Positions 54,547 through 62,624 of a DNA stretch of 64,000 nucleotides are shown here, one piece after another. This stretch comes from Rhizobium anhuiense. Lineage in GTDB: Bacteria; Pseudomonadota; Alphaproteobacteria; Rhizobiales; Rhizobiaceae. The stretch lies in NCBI RefSeq assembly GCF_003985145.1, contig NZ_ML133522.1, positions 1 to 64,000 on the forward strand, given 5' to 3'. How positions within the stretch are numbered: position 1 is the stretch's first letter; each line of letters opens with the position of its first letter. The translations under genes were made by a program, and so were the position numbers. The notes beneath the pieces are model-generated. The model had not been told where the DNA came from, made no database searches, and saw nothing but the letters and a program-made list of their open reading frames with translations.

Positions 54547-55719
54547 ATGTCGCCGCGGGAAACTCTTTCCCGCGTCGAACCTCTTTTGGCCAGGTTCGGC
54601 ATTACCAGGGTCGCGCGACACACCGGGCTGGATGACACCGGAATCCCCGTCTGGTGCGCATACGCCCCGAATTCGCGGTCGATCGTGATTGCCCAGGGAA
54701 AGGGCCTGACCGATCTCGACGCCAAAGTATCCACCGTCATGGAAGCGCTCGAGCGGGCGGTTGCGGGCGAACCCTCCGTCGATCTCGTCCGCGGCACTGC
54801 TTCCCGTCTGCAGGCGATGGGGCACAAGGCCGAAACGCTGAACTGCCTGACCGCTCTTCATAAATCCGATCTCGGATCGGACGAGGAGACTGAATGGGTT
54901 GCCGGCGTTAATATCCTCACCGGCGATGAGGTTTATATCCCTTTTGAAGCGGTGGTGCTCGACCGGACACGCGACGCGCGATACTGGATGTCTTCGGACG
55001 GTCTGGCATCGGGAAACAATATCGAGGAGGCGATCCTTCACGGCGTCCTGGAGCGCATCGAGCGTGATGCCCATGTGCTGTGGCAGGTGAGCGGGGAAGC
55101 GGATCGTTATGCCGGCTGCGTCGATCCCCGCGGCTTTGAGGATTGCGCCCTAGACGAGCTGATCGACAAGATCGAAGCATCGGGATTGGCACTGAGGCTC
55201 TTCGATATCACCAGCGATATCGGCATCCCCTGTTTCACCGCCATGCTGGGCCCGCGGGATATTGGCGGCGGCAGGGACATTCGCCTCGTCGAGGTGACCG
55301 GCGGCGCCGGCGCGCATCCGTCCCCCGTGCGCGCGGCCATTCGGGCGGTGACGGAGGCCGTGCAATCCCGGCTGACCTATATCAGCGGAGCCAGGGACGA
55401 TATTACCCCTGCAACTTTCTCAAGATCGTTGCCGCCGCTGATGCGGCGGGCCTTCGATGCTGTTGCCGCACCGCCTGTTGCCGCCATTGGTAGCGGTGGG
55501 GAGGCCGGATCTCGGCAATGGGATCTGGCGCAGCTGCTGCAGCACGTGCTCGATGCGCTGCGACAGAGGCAGATCGCTTCGGTGATTGCCGTGCGCCTCA
55601 GCGATGAGGCGCTTCCCTTCAGTGTCGTCAAGGTTGTCATCCCCGAACTCGAAAGTCCGGAGGGCGCGCGCGCCCGGCGGTTTGGAACGCGGGCGCTTGC
55701 CAGGGCGATAGGCTTTTGA
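54547..55719 (+). CDS. YcaO-family peptide cyclodehydratase/thioamidase
   Basis: 390 residues. The ATP/Mg-binding marks of YcaO are present: QGKGLTDLDAKVSTVMEALER (50-70), SSDGLASGNNIEEAILHGVLERIERD (149-174), and VRAAIRAVTEAVQSRLTYISGARDD (261-285), with Glu67, Glu161, Glu172, Glu270 and Arg275 as likely ligands. It ends without the Pro-rich tail of azoline-type YcaOs, like TfuA-dependent ones. YcaO activates a backbone amide with ATP; with TfuA it installs sulfur to make a thioamide. Its TGA overlaps the TfuA start (TTGA), so the two are coupled. The peptide gene is 42 bases upstream. Confidence 0.9.
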   Translation: MSPRETLSRVEPLLARFGITRVARHTGLDDTGIPVWCAYAPNSRSIVIAQGKGLTDLDAKVSTVMEALERAVAGEPSVDLVRGTASRLQAMGHKAETLNCLTALHKSDLGSDEETEWVAGVNILTGDEVYIPFEAVVLDRTRDARYWMSSDGLASGNNIEEAILHGVLERIERDAHVLWQVSGEADRYAGCVDPRGFEDCALDELIDKIEASGLALRLFDITSDIGIPCFTAMLGPRDIGGGRDIRLVEVTGGAGAHPSPVRAAIRAVTEAVQSRLTYISGARDDITPATFSRSLPPLMRRAFDAVAAPPVAAIGSGGEAGSRQWDLAQLLQHVLDALRQRQIASVIAVRLSDEALPFSVVKVVIPELESPEGARARRFGTRALARAIGF

Positions 55720-56423
55720 AGATCATTTTCGCAGGCCCCAGTCTTCCCGATGCGACGTCGCTGGCCGGCGAGGGGATCCGCGTCATGCCGCCTGCCACGC
55801 AAGGCGATGTCCTGGCTCAGGTGGAGCAGGGCGCCAATGTCATCGGCCTGATCGACGGCGGCTTCGAATATGCCGCGCCGGTCTGGCACAAGGAAATTCT
55901 CCATGCTCTTTCGCTGGGCGTCGCGGTTCTCGGGGCGGCAAGCATGGGCGCGTTGCGGGCTGCCGAATGCCATTCGTTCGGCATGGTCGGGATCGGTCGC
56001 ATTTTCGACGATTATCGCAGTGGCCGGTTGGTTGACGATGCCGCCGTCGCACTTACGCACGCGCCAAGCGCGCTTGGCAGCAAGCCGCTGACGGTGCCCC
56101 TCGTCAATGTCAGCGCAACGCTCGATGCGATGGAGGATGGCGGACTGCTGGCAAGCGGGTTGCGCCGGGAGCTCGACGATGCCGCAGGCGCGATCTTTTT
56201 CAAGAAACGGACATGGCGGGCGATCGTCGAGCAATGCGCAGGGCTGACCGAACCGGATCGTCCGCGACTGTTGGCGGCCCTTCTGTCGAATGCCGTCGAT
56301 CAAAAGCGCATCGATGCCTTGGCATTGCTGAAAGCCGTGCAGGAGGCCGGCGACAGTCGTTCGAATGCCGACCTGCCCTGGACACTGCACGAAACCCCGT
56401 TCCGGACACGCCCAGCATTGTGA
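55716..56423 (+). CDS. TfuA-family protein, YcaO partner
   Basis: 235 residues from TTG 55716, overlapping the YcaO stop by 4 bases. TfuA marks: IFAGPSLP at the start, VIGLIDGGFEYAAPVWHKEIL (42-62), LGAASMGALRAAEC (72-85) and FGMVGIGRIFDDYRSG (88-103). TfuA was named from the trifolitoxin region of R. leguminosarum; in thioamide pathways it recruits the sulfur donor and raises YcaO activity. Length is near the usual 230-260 for single-domain TfuA. No separate sulfur-transfer protein is encoded nearby. Confidence 0.9.
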   Translation: MKIIFAGPSLPDATSLAGEGIRVMPPATQGDVLAQVEQGANVIGLIDGGFEYAAPVWHKEILHALSLGVAVLGAASMGALRAAECHSFGMVGIGRIFDDYRSGRLVDDAAVALTHAPSALGSKPLTVPLVNVSATLDAMEDGGLLASGLRRELDDAAGAIFFKKRTWRAIVEQCAGLTEPDRPRLLAALLSNAVDQKRIDALALLKAVQEAGDSRSNADLPWTLHETPFRTRPAL

Positions 56424-56525
56424 ATCGAAGATGACGATGGTCACCGGGGGTTGTGTCACGCTTTTTTCACGGGCTCGATCACGTTTGCGCGCGTATCATG
56501 CCTTCAATTCGTTGGAGAAATGGGC

Positions 56526-56774
56526 ATGGGCGTGACATCGGTTGTCAAGATAGACGCAGACCAAGGGGCGGAAGACGGTCTGGAGGAGCTTGTCGCATTG
56601 GCGCGAATGATTGCCTATGCGCGACAGGTCGCTCAGGATGTCAAACTGCAATTCGCAACGAATTGCCTCGACCTGGCGCTCGAGGCCGTCAAGCAGGAGG
56701 TGGGGGAGGGTTTGACCAGGGAACTGGCTGAATTAAGTTCTCCGGTTCCGCAAGTGAGTGTGAGAAGTCATTAG
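56526..56774 (+). CDS. Small helical protein downstream of TfuA, hypothetical
   Basis: 82 residues from ATG 56526, with GGAG 8 bases upstream; ATG 56520 is an alternative. The sequence is acidic then helical (EDGLEELVALARMIAYARQVAQDV), with one cysteine. Not recognised. It lies 102 bases after TfuA and just before the strong terminator, so it may be the last gene of the operon. It could be an accessory, immunity or adaptor protein; nothing in the sequence decides this. Confidence 0.6.
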   Translation: MGVTSVVKIDADQGAEDGLEELVALARMIAYARQVAQDVKLQFATNCLDLALEAVKQEVGEGLTRELAELSSPVPQVSVRSH

Positions 56775-57182
56775 TACGGCGCGTCCGATCGGACGGGCTG
56801 AAGAAACTCCACCGCTTTCAAACCCGCGCATAACCCCGAAAATCGGCTTCGATTTTCGGGGTTATTTTGTGCGCTTGCGCAATCGGGCAACCGTCAATCG
56901 AACGGATCCGCTTGTTTCAACCGCCGTGAGGCAACGCGCTGAAGCCGACGCCCGGTACGGGCCCATGCTTCGGCGCTTAATGTCGATTTTAGGTTGGGGA
57001 AGGCCGGCTCGTTTCCGGCCGCTGGCGTTTGGTTTAGAAGCTGTTCGATATCCATCTCGCGGATGGCTTCGAAGCGAGGGGTAAGCGCCTTCGCTGACGT
57101 TGCCTCCCGGCAGGGAAGCGGCGGCGATTTCGGGTTTCATTTGTGCTCTGGACATCGGCCGCTTGCCGGCCGATCCCTGCTT
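56775..57182. other. Intergenic stretch
   Basis: About 400 bases holding the operon terminator at 56830-56870. The remaining bases are GC-rich, but no frame has a ribosome site or natural composition on either strand. Confidence 0.5.
56830..56870 (+). terminator. Strong rho-independent terminator after the YcaO-TfuA operon
   Basis: ATAACCCCGAAAATCG-GCTT-CGATTTTCGGGGTTAT is a perfect 16-bp stem with a 4-base loop, followed by TTTGT. It marks the downstream end of the operon. It is symmetrical enough to work in both directions. Confidence 0.85.
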
Positions 57183-57389
57183 TCAGTGGGTCAAATTGCG
57201 CTTCTGAGCCAGCAGCAAAATGTAATCGTCGGCAATGTCTGCGATGGCCATTGCCACTTCCGCCGGATCGCATCCGTCGACCTTGGTATTTGCAATGAAC
57301 TGATAGACCGCCTTCTCGATCTGCTTCCGGCAGATCATCACGCGCTCATCGTAACCAAATTCCGGAATCTGCGATGCTATATCACTCAT
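57183..57389 (-). CDS. Small hypothetical protein
   Basis: 68 residues from ATG 57389 (GGGAG, ~8-base spacer); the longer frame upstream adds 20 residues without support. Helical composition: DERVMICRKQIEKAVYQFIAN, then CDPAEVAMAIADIADDYILLLAQ. Two cysteines. Not recognised; resembles no regulator I know. It ends facing the YcaO-TfuA terminator, which could serve both. Confidence 0.6.
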   Translation of the reverse strand: MSDIASQIPEFGYDERVMICRKQIEKAVYQFIANTKVDGCDPAEVAMAIADIADDYILLLAQKRNLTH

Positions 57390-58679
57390 CAGGTCGGCTC
57401 CCTCACTACTTACAGTGACCATGACACAAATTATAAGTTGAGCAAGCAAATGCTTTATGAACGGTTAATTCGCTGCCGAGGTGAGACCATTTCGACACAG
57501 GTTAAGCATGTCATCGAGGAACCGGCGTATTGAAACAGGGGTTTTCGACTACGCTCGGGCATATCTATTGTTTCGTTTCGGGACACTCGCCAAAGACGGC
57601 CGATGCTTCCTACGTCGCGGATTTTGCGTCGGTATTTCAAGCGGCGAGGGCGAGCCCATATGCCGACGTTCGAAATGATAGAGCGAATGTTGCTGGCCGG
57701 GTTTGTCGGTTCTCCCCGCGGAAATCTATTAAAAATCTATATTTATCAATATGTTACTTTCTGCTTGGCCGTGTGGCTTTGTATCGGCAAGTTTCCGAGG
57801 CGCGGCCATCCCCGAATTTTGGACCATCGGCTGTCGTAACCTCACCAGTAATACCGGCAGGTTGCGGGGGATGTTGAGAATTCGGAGCGGACATCGCTTT
57901 CGGCAGATTTTCCGGTTCCAAAGAAAAGCTAAAGCCGACATCGTGAACATTAAATGTACGGAATAGACTGAGATGGTCAATTTACCAAAACAAATCAAAT
58001 TTTATCAAAAGGTAAAATTATGATTTCAAATAATGGTTGTATTTAAGTATCAATTGCAAAACGATATATATCTTCTATTGCAATAGTCTCAGGATGCATT
58101 GTTCTTGATGGGTTTGCGATACTTATAAAGTTCTATCTGGTGATGATATCAGATTGATGAAGACTGTTTCGCCTCCGAAAATATCCTGAGATCGATTGGG
58201 GCCTTAGCTAAAATATCGACCAAGGAGAGCCGGCGCTTCGGCATTTGCCGCTGCGGGAGTTTCGCGTCGGGCCGATCTCAATGGGGCAATATCGTCACCC
58301 CCCACTCCGATCCACGGGCTTTGATGCAGCGATAACAGTGATCGTATTTGCGGCAACCTGCCATCAGGCAAAGTTGAGGACCCGTCGGGGTGGATGACGG
58401 GTCCTCCGGTAGGAATGTTTGCACAGTGCGCTGCTATGATTACAGTTAAATTTGATATTGTCACAGATCATTATTGGGATGATTGTTATTTTTGTAGATT
58501 AATTGTCTTTTTCTGGCGGTTATTCTGCTTTGATATCGATTTTTTGGATGTGTAATGACGAGATATTCAGAGGACGGTAGAAGTGTTATTTGTCAAAGCT
58601 TTAGACATTTGACAACGCTCGATCCTTTGGCGCGATATGGGCGCAGAGCCAAAGGCGCCAGAGCTAATAGCCGACAGGC
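57390..58679. other. AT-rich gene-free region
   Basis: About 1.3 kb without a supported gene. From ~57,720 to 58,560 it is notably AT-rich (long runs of A/T near 57,990-58,160). A perfect 11-bp hairpin, GAGGACCCGTC...GACGGGTCCTC, lies at 58376-58406. Short frames here have poor composition and no ribosome sites. Confidence 0.55.
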
Positions 58680-59795
58680 TCAGGCGTCCTGCGGCGAGGT
58701 CGCCGGCGAGGATTCACCAGACCGGTCGATCTCCGACAAGCGGCTGAGCAATGCCTTGGTTCTAAAGCGCGACCAGCCGCCAACCAGTGGGATAAGCGGG
58801 TCTATCTCTTCGAATTTTCCGAAATTCTTTTGCTTTGGTTGCCTGGCCGGCCAGGCTTTGGACAAGACCCTGTGTGCGGCCCTGTTGGCTTTTGACAGAA
58901 TCAATTTGGCTATGATGCCAGAAGCAAGCAGTGGGCTATGATGATAAATCTGTTTGAGCGAGGCAGCGGCGCTCGGCCAATCTTTCAACGCGGCAAATTT
59001 TGAAAATGCATAAAGATGCGCCGATGCGCGGGCGCAGCTGACGACAAAGGCCGGAAGTGTCGGATTTCGGGCAATACACTGTTCGCTCACAGCGAGAAGG
59101 GATCGCGCCATGCGCGATCTATCGGCGGACATGGCTTCGGAGTGAACACGATATCCCACCAGCCCCAACGGCACCGTCTCGATCTTGAAATGCTCGGCGG
59201 TGCGAAGTTCGAAATCGAAATCCTCGCACCCTCCGATCCCCTGTCTTGCATAACTTGGATCGTAGCCTCCGATCGTGTCGACGACGGCCCGGCGAACCAT
59301 GAAGCCGCTGCCATTGCCGACGAAGCGGAATACGAGATGACGGCTCAGAATGGAATCCCGGGCGCTCAGCGACGAGCCGGATTTCGTGCAATATCCCTCA
59401 GGATCAATGAAGCGGTGCAGAGAATAGACCGCGCCCCAGCTGTCCGGCAGGCGATGGAGCGCCGAAAGCATTCTTTCGATATAGGTCGGATGCCAGATGT
59501 CATCGGCATCGAGGAAAGCGATATAGGGGGAGTTCGATGCCTGGATCCCGGTGTTGCGGGCGGCAGCGACGCCGTGGTTTTCCGTCGACAGAATCCGGAT
59601 CCTTGCATCTCCATCGGCGAAGCGGCGGCAGATGGAAGCGGTGTCATCCGTCGAACCGTCGTCGATGATGACGATCTCCAGCGCCTTGTGGGTCTGGTCG
59701 ACGACCGACCGCAGCGTCTCGGCAAGGTAGGAGCTGGCGTTATAGGCAGGAACGATCACCGCCACTGGAATGTTGGATGTGGTTGGCATCTCCAT
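58680..59795 (-). CDS. Glycosyltransferase family 2
   Basis: 371 residues from ATG 59795, 5 bases after the ABC exporter stop. Marks: VAVIVPAYNASSYLAETLRSV at the start, IVIIDDGSTDDT, and the donor/metal motif FLDADDIWHPTY (~95). A conserved ED segment lies in GGCEDFDFELR (~190). A much longer in-frame reading upstream is inside the exporter gene and is not real. It is the last gene of the second glycan cluster. Confidence 0.87.
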   Translation of the reverse strand: MEMPTTSNIPVAVIVPAYNASSYLAETLRSVVDQTHKALEIVIIDDGSTDDTASICRRFADGDARIRILSTENHGVAAARNTGIQASNSPYIAFLDADDIWHPTYIERMLSALHRLPDSWGAVYSLHRFIDPEGYCTKSGSSLSARDSILSRHLVFRFVGNGSGFMVRRAVVDTIGGYDPSYARQGIGGCEDFDFELRTAEHFKIETVPLGLVGYRVHSEAMSADRSRMARSLLAVSEQCIARNPTLPAFVVSCARASAHLYAFSKFAALKDWPSAAASLKQIYHHSPLLASGIIAKLILSKANRAAHRVLSKAWPARQPKQKNFGKFEEIDPLIPLVGGWSRFRTKALLSRLSEIDRSGESSPATSPQDA

Positions 59796-59800
59796 CACCG

Positions 59801-61552
59801 TCACCCGAGCTTGGATGTGAGTGCGGGCGGACGCAGATCGATCCGGTTCTTCATCAGCCTGGCCACAGCCGGCCGATGGCTGACGACGATCAGCGTTCTG
59901 CCCGCGTCTTCTTTCATCGCCGAAAATACCCGCATCTCGGTGTCTTCGTCGAGCGCGCTCGTGGCCTCGTCCAAAAGCAGGATCTGGGGCCGGCCGGCGA
60001 GCGCGCGCGCCAGGCCGATGCGCTGCCTCTGTCCGCCCGAAAGCCGGATCGCCTCGTCGCCCAGCCATTCGTCGAAGCCATAGGGCAGATCTTCGATGAA
60101 CTCCGTGGCGCACGCCACATCGGCGGCCCAGCGGATATCCTCCTCCGGGATATCGCGACGAAACCGGATGTTGTCGAGGACTGTACCCTCCATCAGCTCG
60201 ACGTCCTGGCCGGATACGGAGAGCAGTTGCAGCCAGCTGGAGCGGTCGATGCTTGTCAGATCCCGGCCGTCGACCGTGATCACGCCTTGGGTCGGCCGGT
60301 TGAGATCGAGGATCATGTTGAGGATGGTCGTCTTGCCGGAGCCGCTTGGCCCGGTCAGAGCCGTCGTCTCGCCTGCCCTGATCGCAAAGCTCAGATCGTG
60401 AACCGCTGGCGCGTTCGAGCGCTCGTAGGCGAAGGACACATTGTGAAAGACGATCGCCTCGGCCAGGCGGGTGACCTTCTCCCCTTGCGCGGTCTGCTTG
60501 ATGTCATCCTTTTCGGCAAGCAGCGCCAGGACGTTCTGCAGCGACGCTTCCATCTCGTAAAGGCTGAGGATCTGCGAGTCGAATCCCTTGATATGCGGCT
60601 GAAGCCGATAAAGCAGGATGGTGGCCGAGAGCGCTGCCTTGAAATCGACCGGCAGGAATTCCGAGGACAGGATGATCGTCAGAATGACCCCGAAGGTCAG
60701 GATTTCGCTCAGAAGCGAGGTCGTCGCTCCCATCCAGTCCGACCGGCGCCAGGTCTGGCCGACGTCTCTCGAAAGCGTCTCGAAGAGTTGCTGGTGGCGC
60801 TTCTCCAGGCCGAAGCTCTTGACTGCCTTCAATGTCTGCAGGGTTGTCCAGCTCAACTGCGTCAAGGCTTCGACTGCGGCCAGGGCGGAGGTGCCGAGAC
60901 GGCGGTAGGCGCCGGCGAAGAACCCCAGTACGAAATTATGGATGAAGCCGAAGGCCAGCCCGAGCAAGGCGATCGGCCAAGCCATGACCAGCATGCCGAC
61001 GCCGAAGATCACGATCGTGCCGAAATTGACCCCCAGTCGGACGAGGCTGGCGTGGGCAGACGACACCGCGTAGGATTCGGTGGCGATGACATTGATCAGG
61101 TCGCTGCGCTCATAGTCCTGAAAGCGCTGGAACGGCATGGTCAGGACCTTGGCGTAGAGGCGGTCCCGCATGCTGTCGCTGATCCGATGGTTGACCGCGC
61201 TTGCAATGAGCGAATTGGCGCATCCGAGAAGAATCCGGAACAGGATCGAGCTGATGAGGATGCCGATCAGCACAGGCTTGGAAAGACTGAGGTCGATGCC
61301 GCCGAAAAACGCCGGAAGCCATGCGACGGCGCTGCCGGCAACCGGGCCTTCCTGCCCGAGAAGAAAGACGAGGCTAACCAGAAAGGTGATCCCGACCATT
61401 TCCGAGAAGCCCGTGAGGATGCCCAGGACGATCATCACCGTCATCTTCAGCCGCAACGAGGGAACGAGTTGGCGAAGCTCACGGAACCGGGCCGCGACCA
61501 CCAGATAGGCGCCTGTCGGTTTAGCGGAAGCTGGTTTTCGAAACCTATTCAT
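59801..61552 (-). CDS. ABC exporter, fused permease and ATPase (MsbA/lipid-linked glycan type)
   Basis: 583 residues from ATG 61552, overlapping the upstream GT2 stop by 8 bases. Residues ~20-310 hold six membrane helices. The ATPase has Walker A GPSGSGKTT (~380), signature LSGGQ (~480) and Walker B LLLDEATSALDE (~503), all canonical. Exporters of this type beside glycosyltransferases usually flip lipid-linked glycans or export small glycolipids and peptides. Here it sits between two GT2 genes, so glycan or glycolipid transport is the best inference. Confidence 0.88.
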   Translation of the reverse strand: MNRFRKPASAKPTGAYLVVAARFRELRQLVPSLRLKMTVMIVLGILTGFSEMVGITFLVSLVFLLGQEGPVAGSAVAWLPAFFGGIDLSLSKPVLIGILISSILFRILLGCANSLIASAVNHRISDSMRDRLYAKVLTMPFQRFQDYERSDLINVIATESYAVSSAHASLVRLGVNFGTIVIFGVGMLVMAWPIALLGLAFGFIHNFVLGFFAGAYRRLGTSALAAVEALTQLSWTTLQTLKAVKSFGLEKRHQQLFETLSRDVGQTWRRSDWMGATTSLLSEILTFGVILTIILSSEFLPVDFKAALSATILLYRLQPHIKGFDSQILSLYEMEASLQNVLALLAEKDDIKQTAQGEKVTRLAEAIVFHNVSFAYERSNAPAVHDLSFAIRAGETTALTGPSGSGKTTILNMILDLNRPTQGVITVDGRDLTSIDRSSWLQLLSVSGQDVELMEGTVLDNIRFRRDIPEEDIRWAADVACATEFIEDLPYGFDEWLGDEAIRLSGGQRQRIGLARALAGRPQILLLDEATSALDEDTEMRVFSAMKEDAGRTLIVVSHRPAVARLMKNRIDLRPPALTSKLG

Positions 61553-62624
61553 GGCCGGCCGTCCGCGAAGAGGTCGGGCTGATCGCCTGCTCGGCAGGCA
61601 TGGCCGAGAAACGATCGCTGAATGCCGTTCCGATTTGCGGAATCTCCGCGGCGAAGTGCTTCTTTTGCCGGGCTGGCTTTCCGAGAACATGCCTTGCCAT
61701 CCGCATGCCCTGGCGTTTCGTCTGGCGCCAGCCCTGCTTGATGCCATGAAGGGTCAGCTGCGGGATGTATTTTTTTGCCATCATCGGCGCCAGCTTGCTG
61801 AGCTGCGCGTAATCGGCTTGGAAAAACGCCTTGTTGAAATACCAGTGCGCCGTGTGGAATTGGGCTGTCCGGACATCCCGCGCAAGCTGCGGATAACGCG
61901 CGATGATCGGGGCCATGACCAGGCTATGGGACTTCAGCATCCGATAGGCGTTGCTGGACATGTTGCCCCTGGTGAAGCGATAGCCTGTGAGGAAATCGGG
62001 AACCAGGGCGAAGGGCAGGATCTCGGCGAGCGCCAGATAAAGCTTCAGATCCTCACAGCCTTCGGCGCCATTGTCGCGCAGGCCGGCGTCATAGCCGCCG
62101 CAGCGAAGGATCTCCGCCCGCGGCATCAAGGGGGTGCTGCCATTGCCGATGAAGTTTTCCCGCAGCAGCGGCTCGAAGATATTTCCTTGATGCATGACCG
62201 GTCGTGAATGGCCGAAGATGATGCCGTTCTCGTCGATCGCCGCATACCAATTGTAGGCGACCCCGTGTCCGCCGGGCAATGTCCTCAGCGCCTGAAGCTG
62301 GCGCTCGATCTTCTCAGGGTGCCACACATCATCGGCGTCGACGGGAGCGATATAGGGGCCGCGTGCCTCTCTTATGCCGTGGTTGCGCGCGCGTGCAACC
62401 CCGCCATTGTCCTGGCGCAGAACCCGGACACGGCGGTCGCTCAGGCCATAATCGCTCGCAAGTTCGAAGGTCCCATCCCGCGATCCGTCGTCGACCACCA
62501 GGATTTCGAGCTTGTCGTAGGACTGGGCAGAGACGCTTCGCAATGTTTCGGCAAGCGTCCTCTCGGCATTGTAAGCCGGTATGACGACGGTGATGAGAGG
62601 GGCGGCTGCGCCTGATATTGTCAT
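61545..62624 (-). CDS. Glycosyltransferase family 2
   Basis: 359 residues. Marks: LITVVIPAYNAERTLAETLRSV, LVVDDGSRDGT, RQDNGGVARARNHGI, and the donor/metal motif PVDADDVWHPEK (~93-104). The ED segment is EGCEDLKLYL (~190). Its first ~110 residues closely parallel those of the GT2 at 58.7 kb, so the two are probably related by duplication. It overlaps the upstream deacetylase gene by 4 bases and the exporter by 8. Confidence 0.88.
   Translation of the reverse strand: MTISGAAAPLITVVIPAYNAERTLAETLRSVSAQSYDKLEILVVDDGSRDGTFELASDYGLSDRRVRVLRQDNGGVARARNHGIREARGPYIAPVDADDVWHPEKIERQLQALRTLPGGHGVAYNWYAAIDENGIIFGHSRPVMHQGNIFEPLLRENFIGNGSTPLMPRAEILRCGGYDAGLRDNGAEGCEDLKLYLALAEILPFALVPDFLTGYRFTRGNMSSNAYRMLKSHSLVMAPIIARYPQLARDVRTAQFHTAHWYFNKAFFQADYAQLSKLAPMMAKKYIPQLTLHGIKQGWRQTKRQGMRMARHVLGKPARQKKHFAAEIPQIGTAFSDRFSAMPAEQAISPTSSRTAGHE

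Noticed and set aside
57530..58464. Several frames of 60-115 residues in the AT-rich gap
   Set aside because: Composition is not protein-like, frames overlap each other and a hairpin, and none has a convincing ribosome site.
58680..60113. 477-residue reading of the GT2 protein
   Set aside because: The extra ~106 N-terminal residues lie inside the ABC exporter gene in another frame; the GT2 fold begins at the ATG at 59795.
59777..61582. 601-residue plus-strand open frame opposite the ABC exporter
   Set aside because: Same codon-mirror effect over a gene with complete ABC motifs; rich in Arg, Gln and Asp without any domain.
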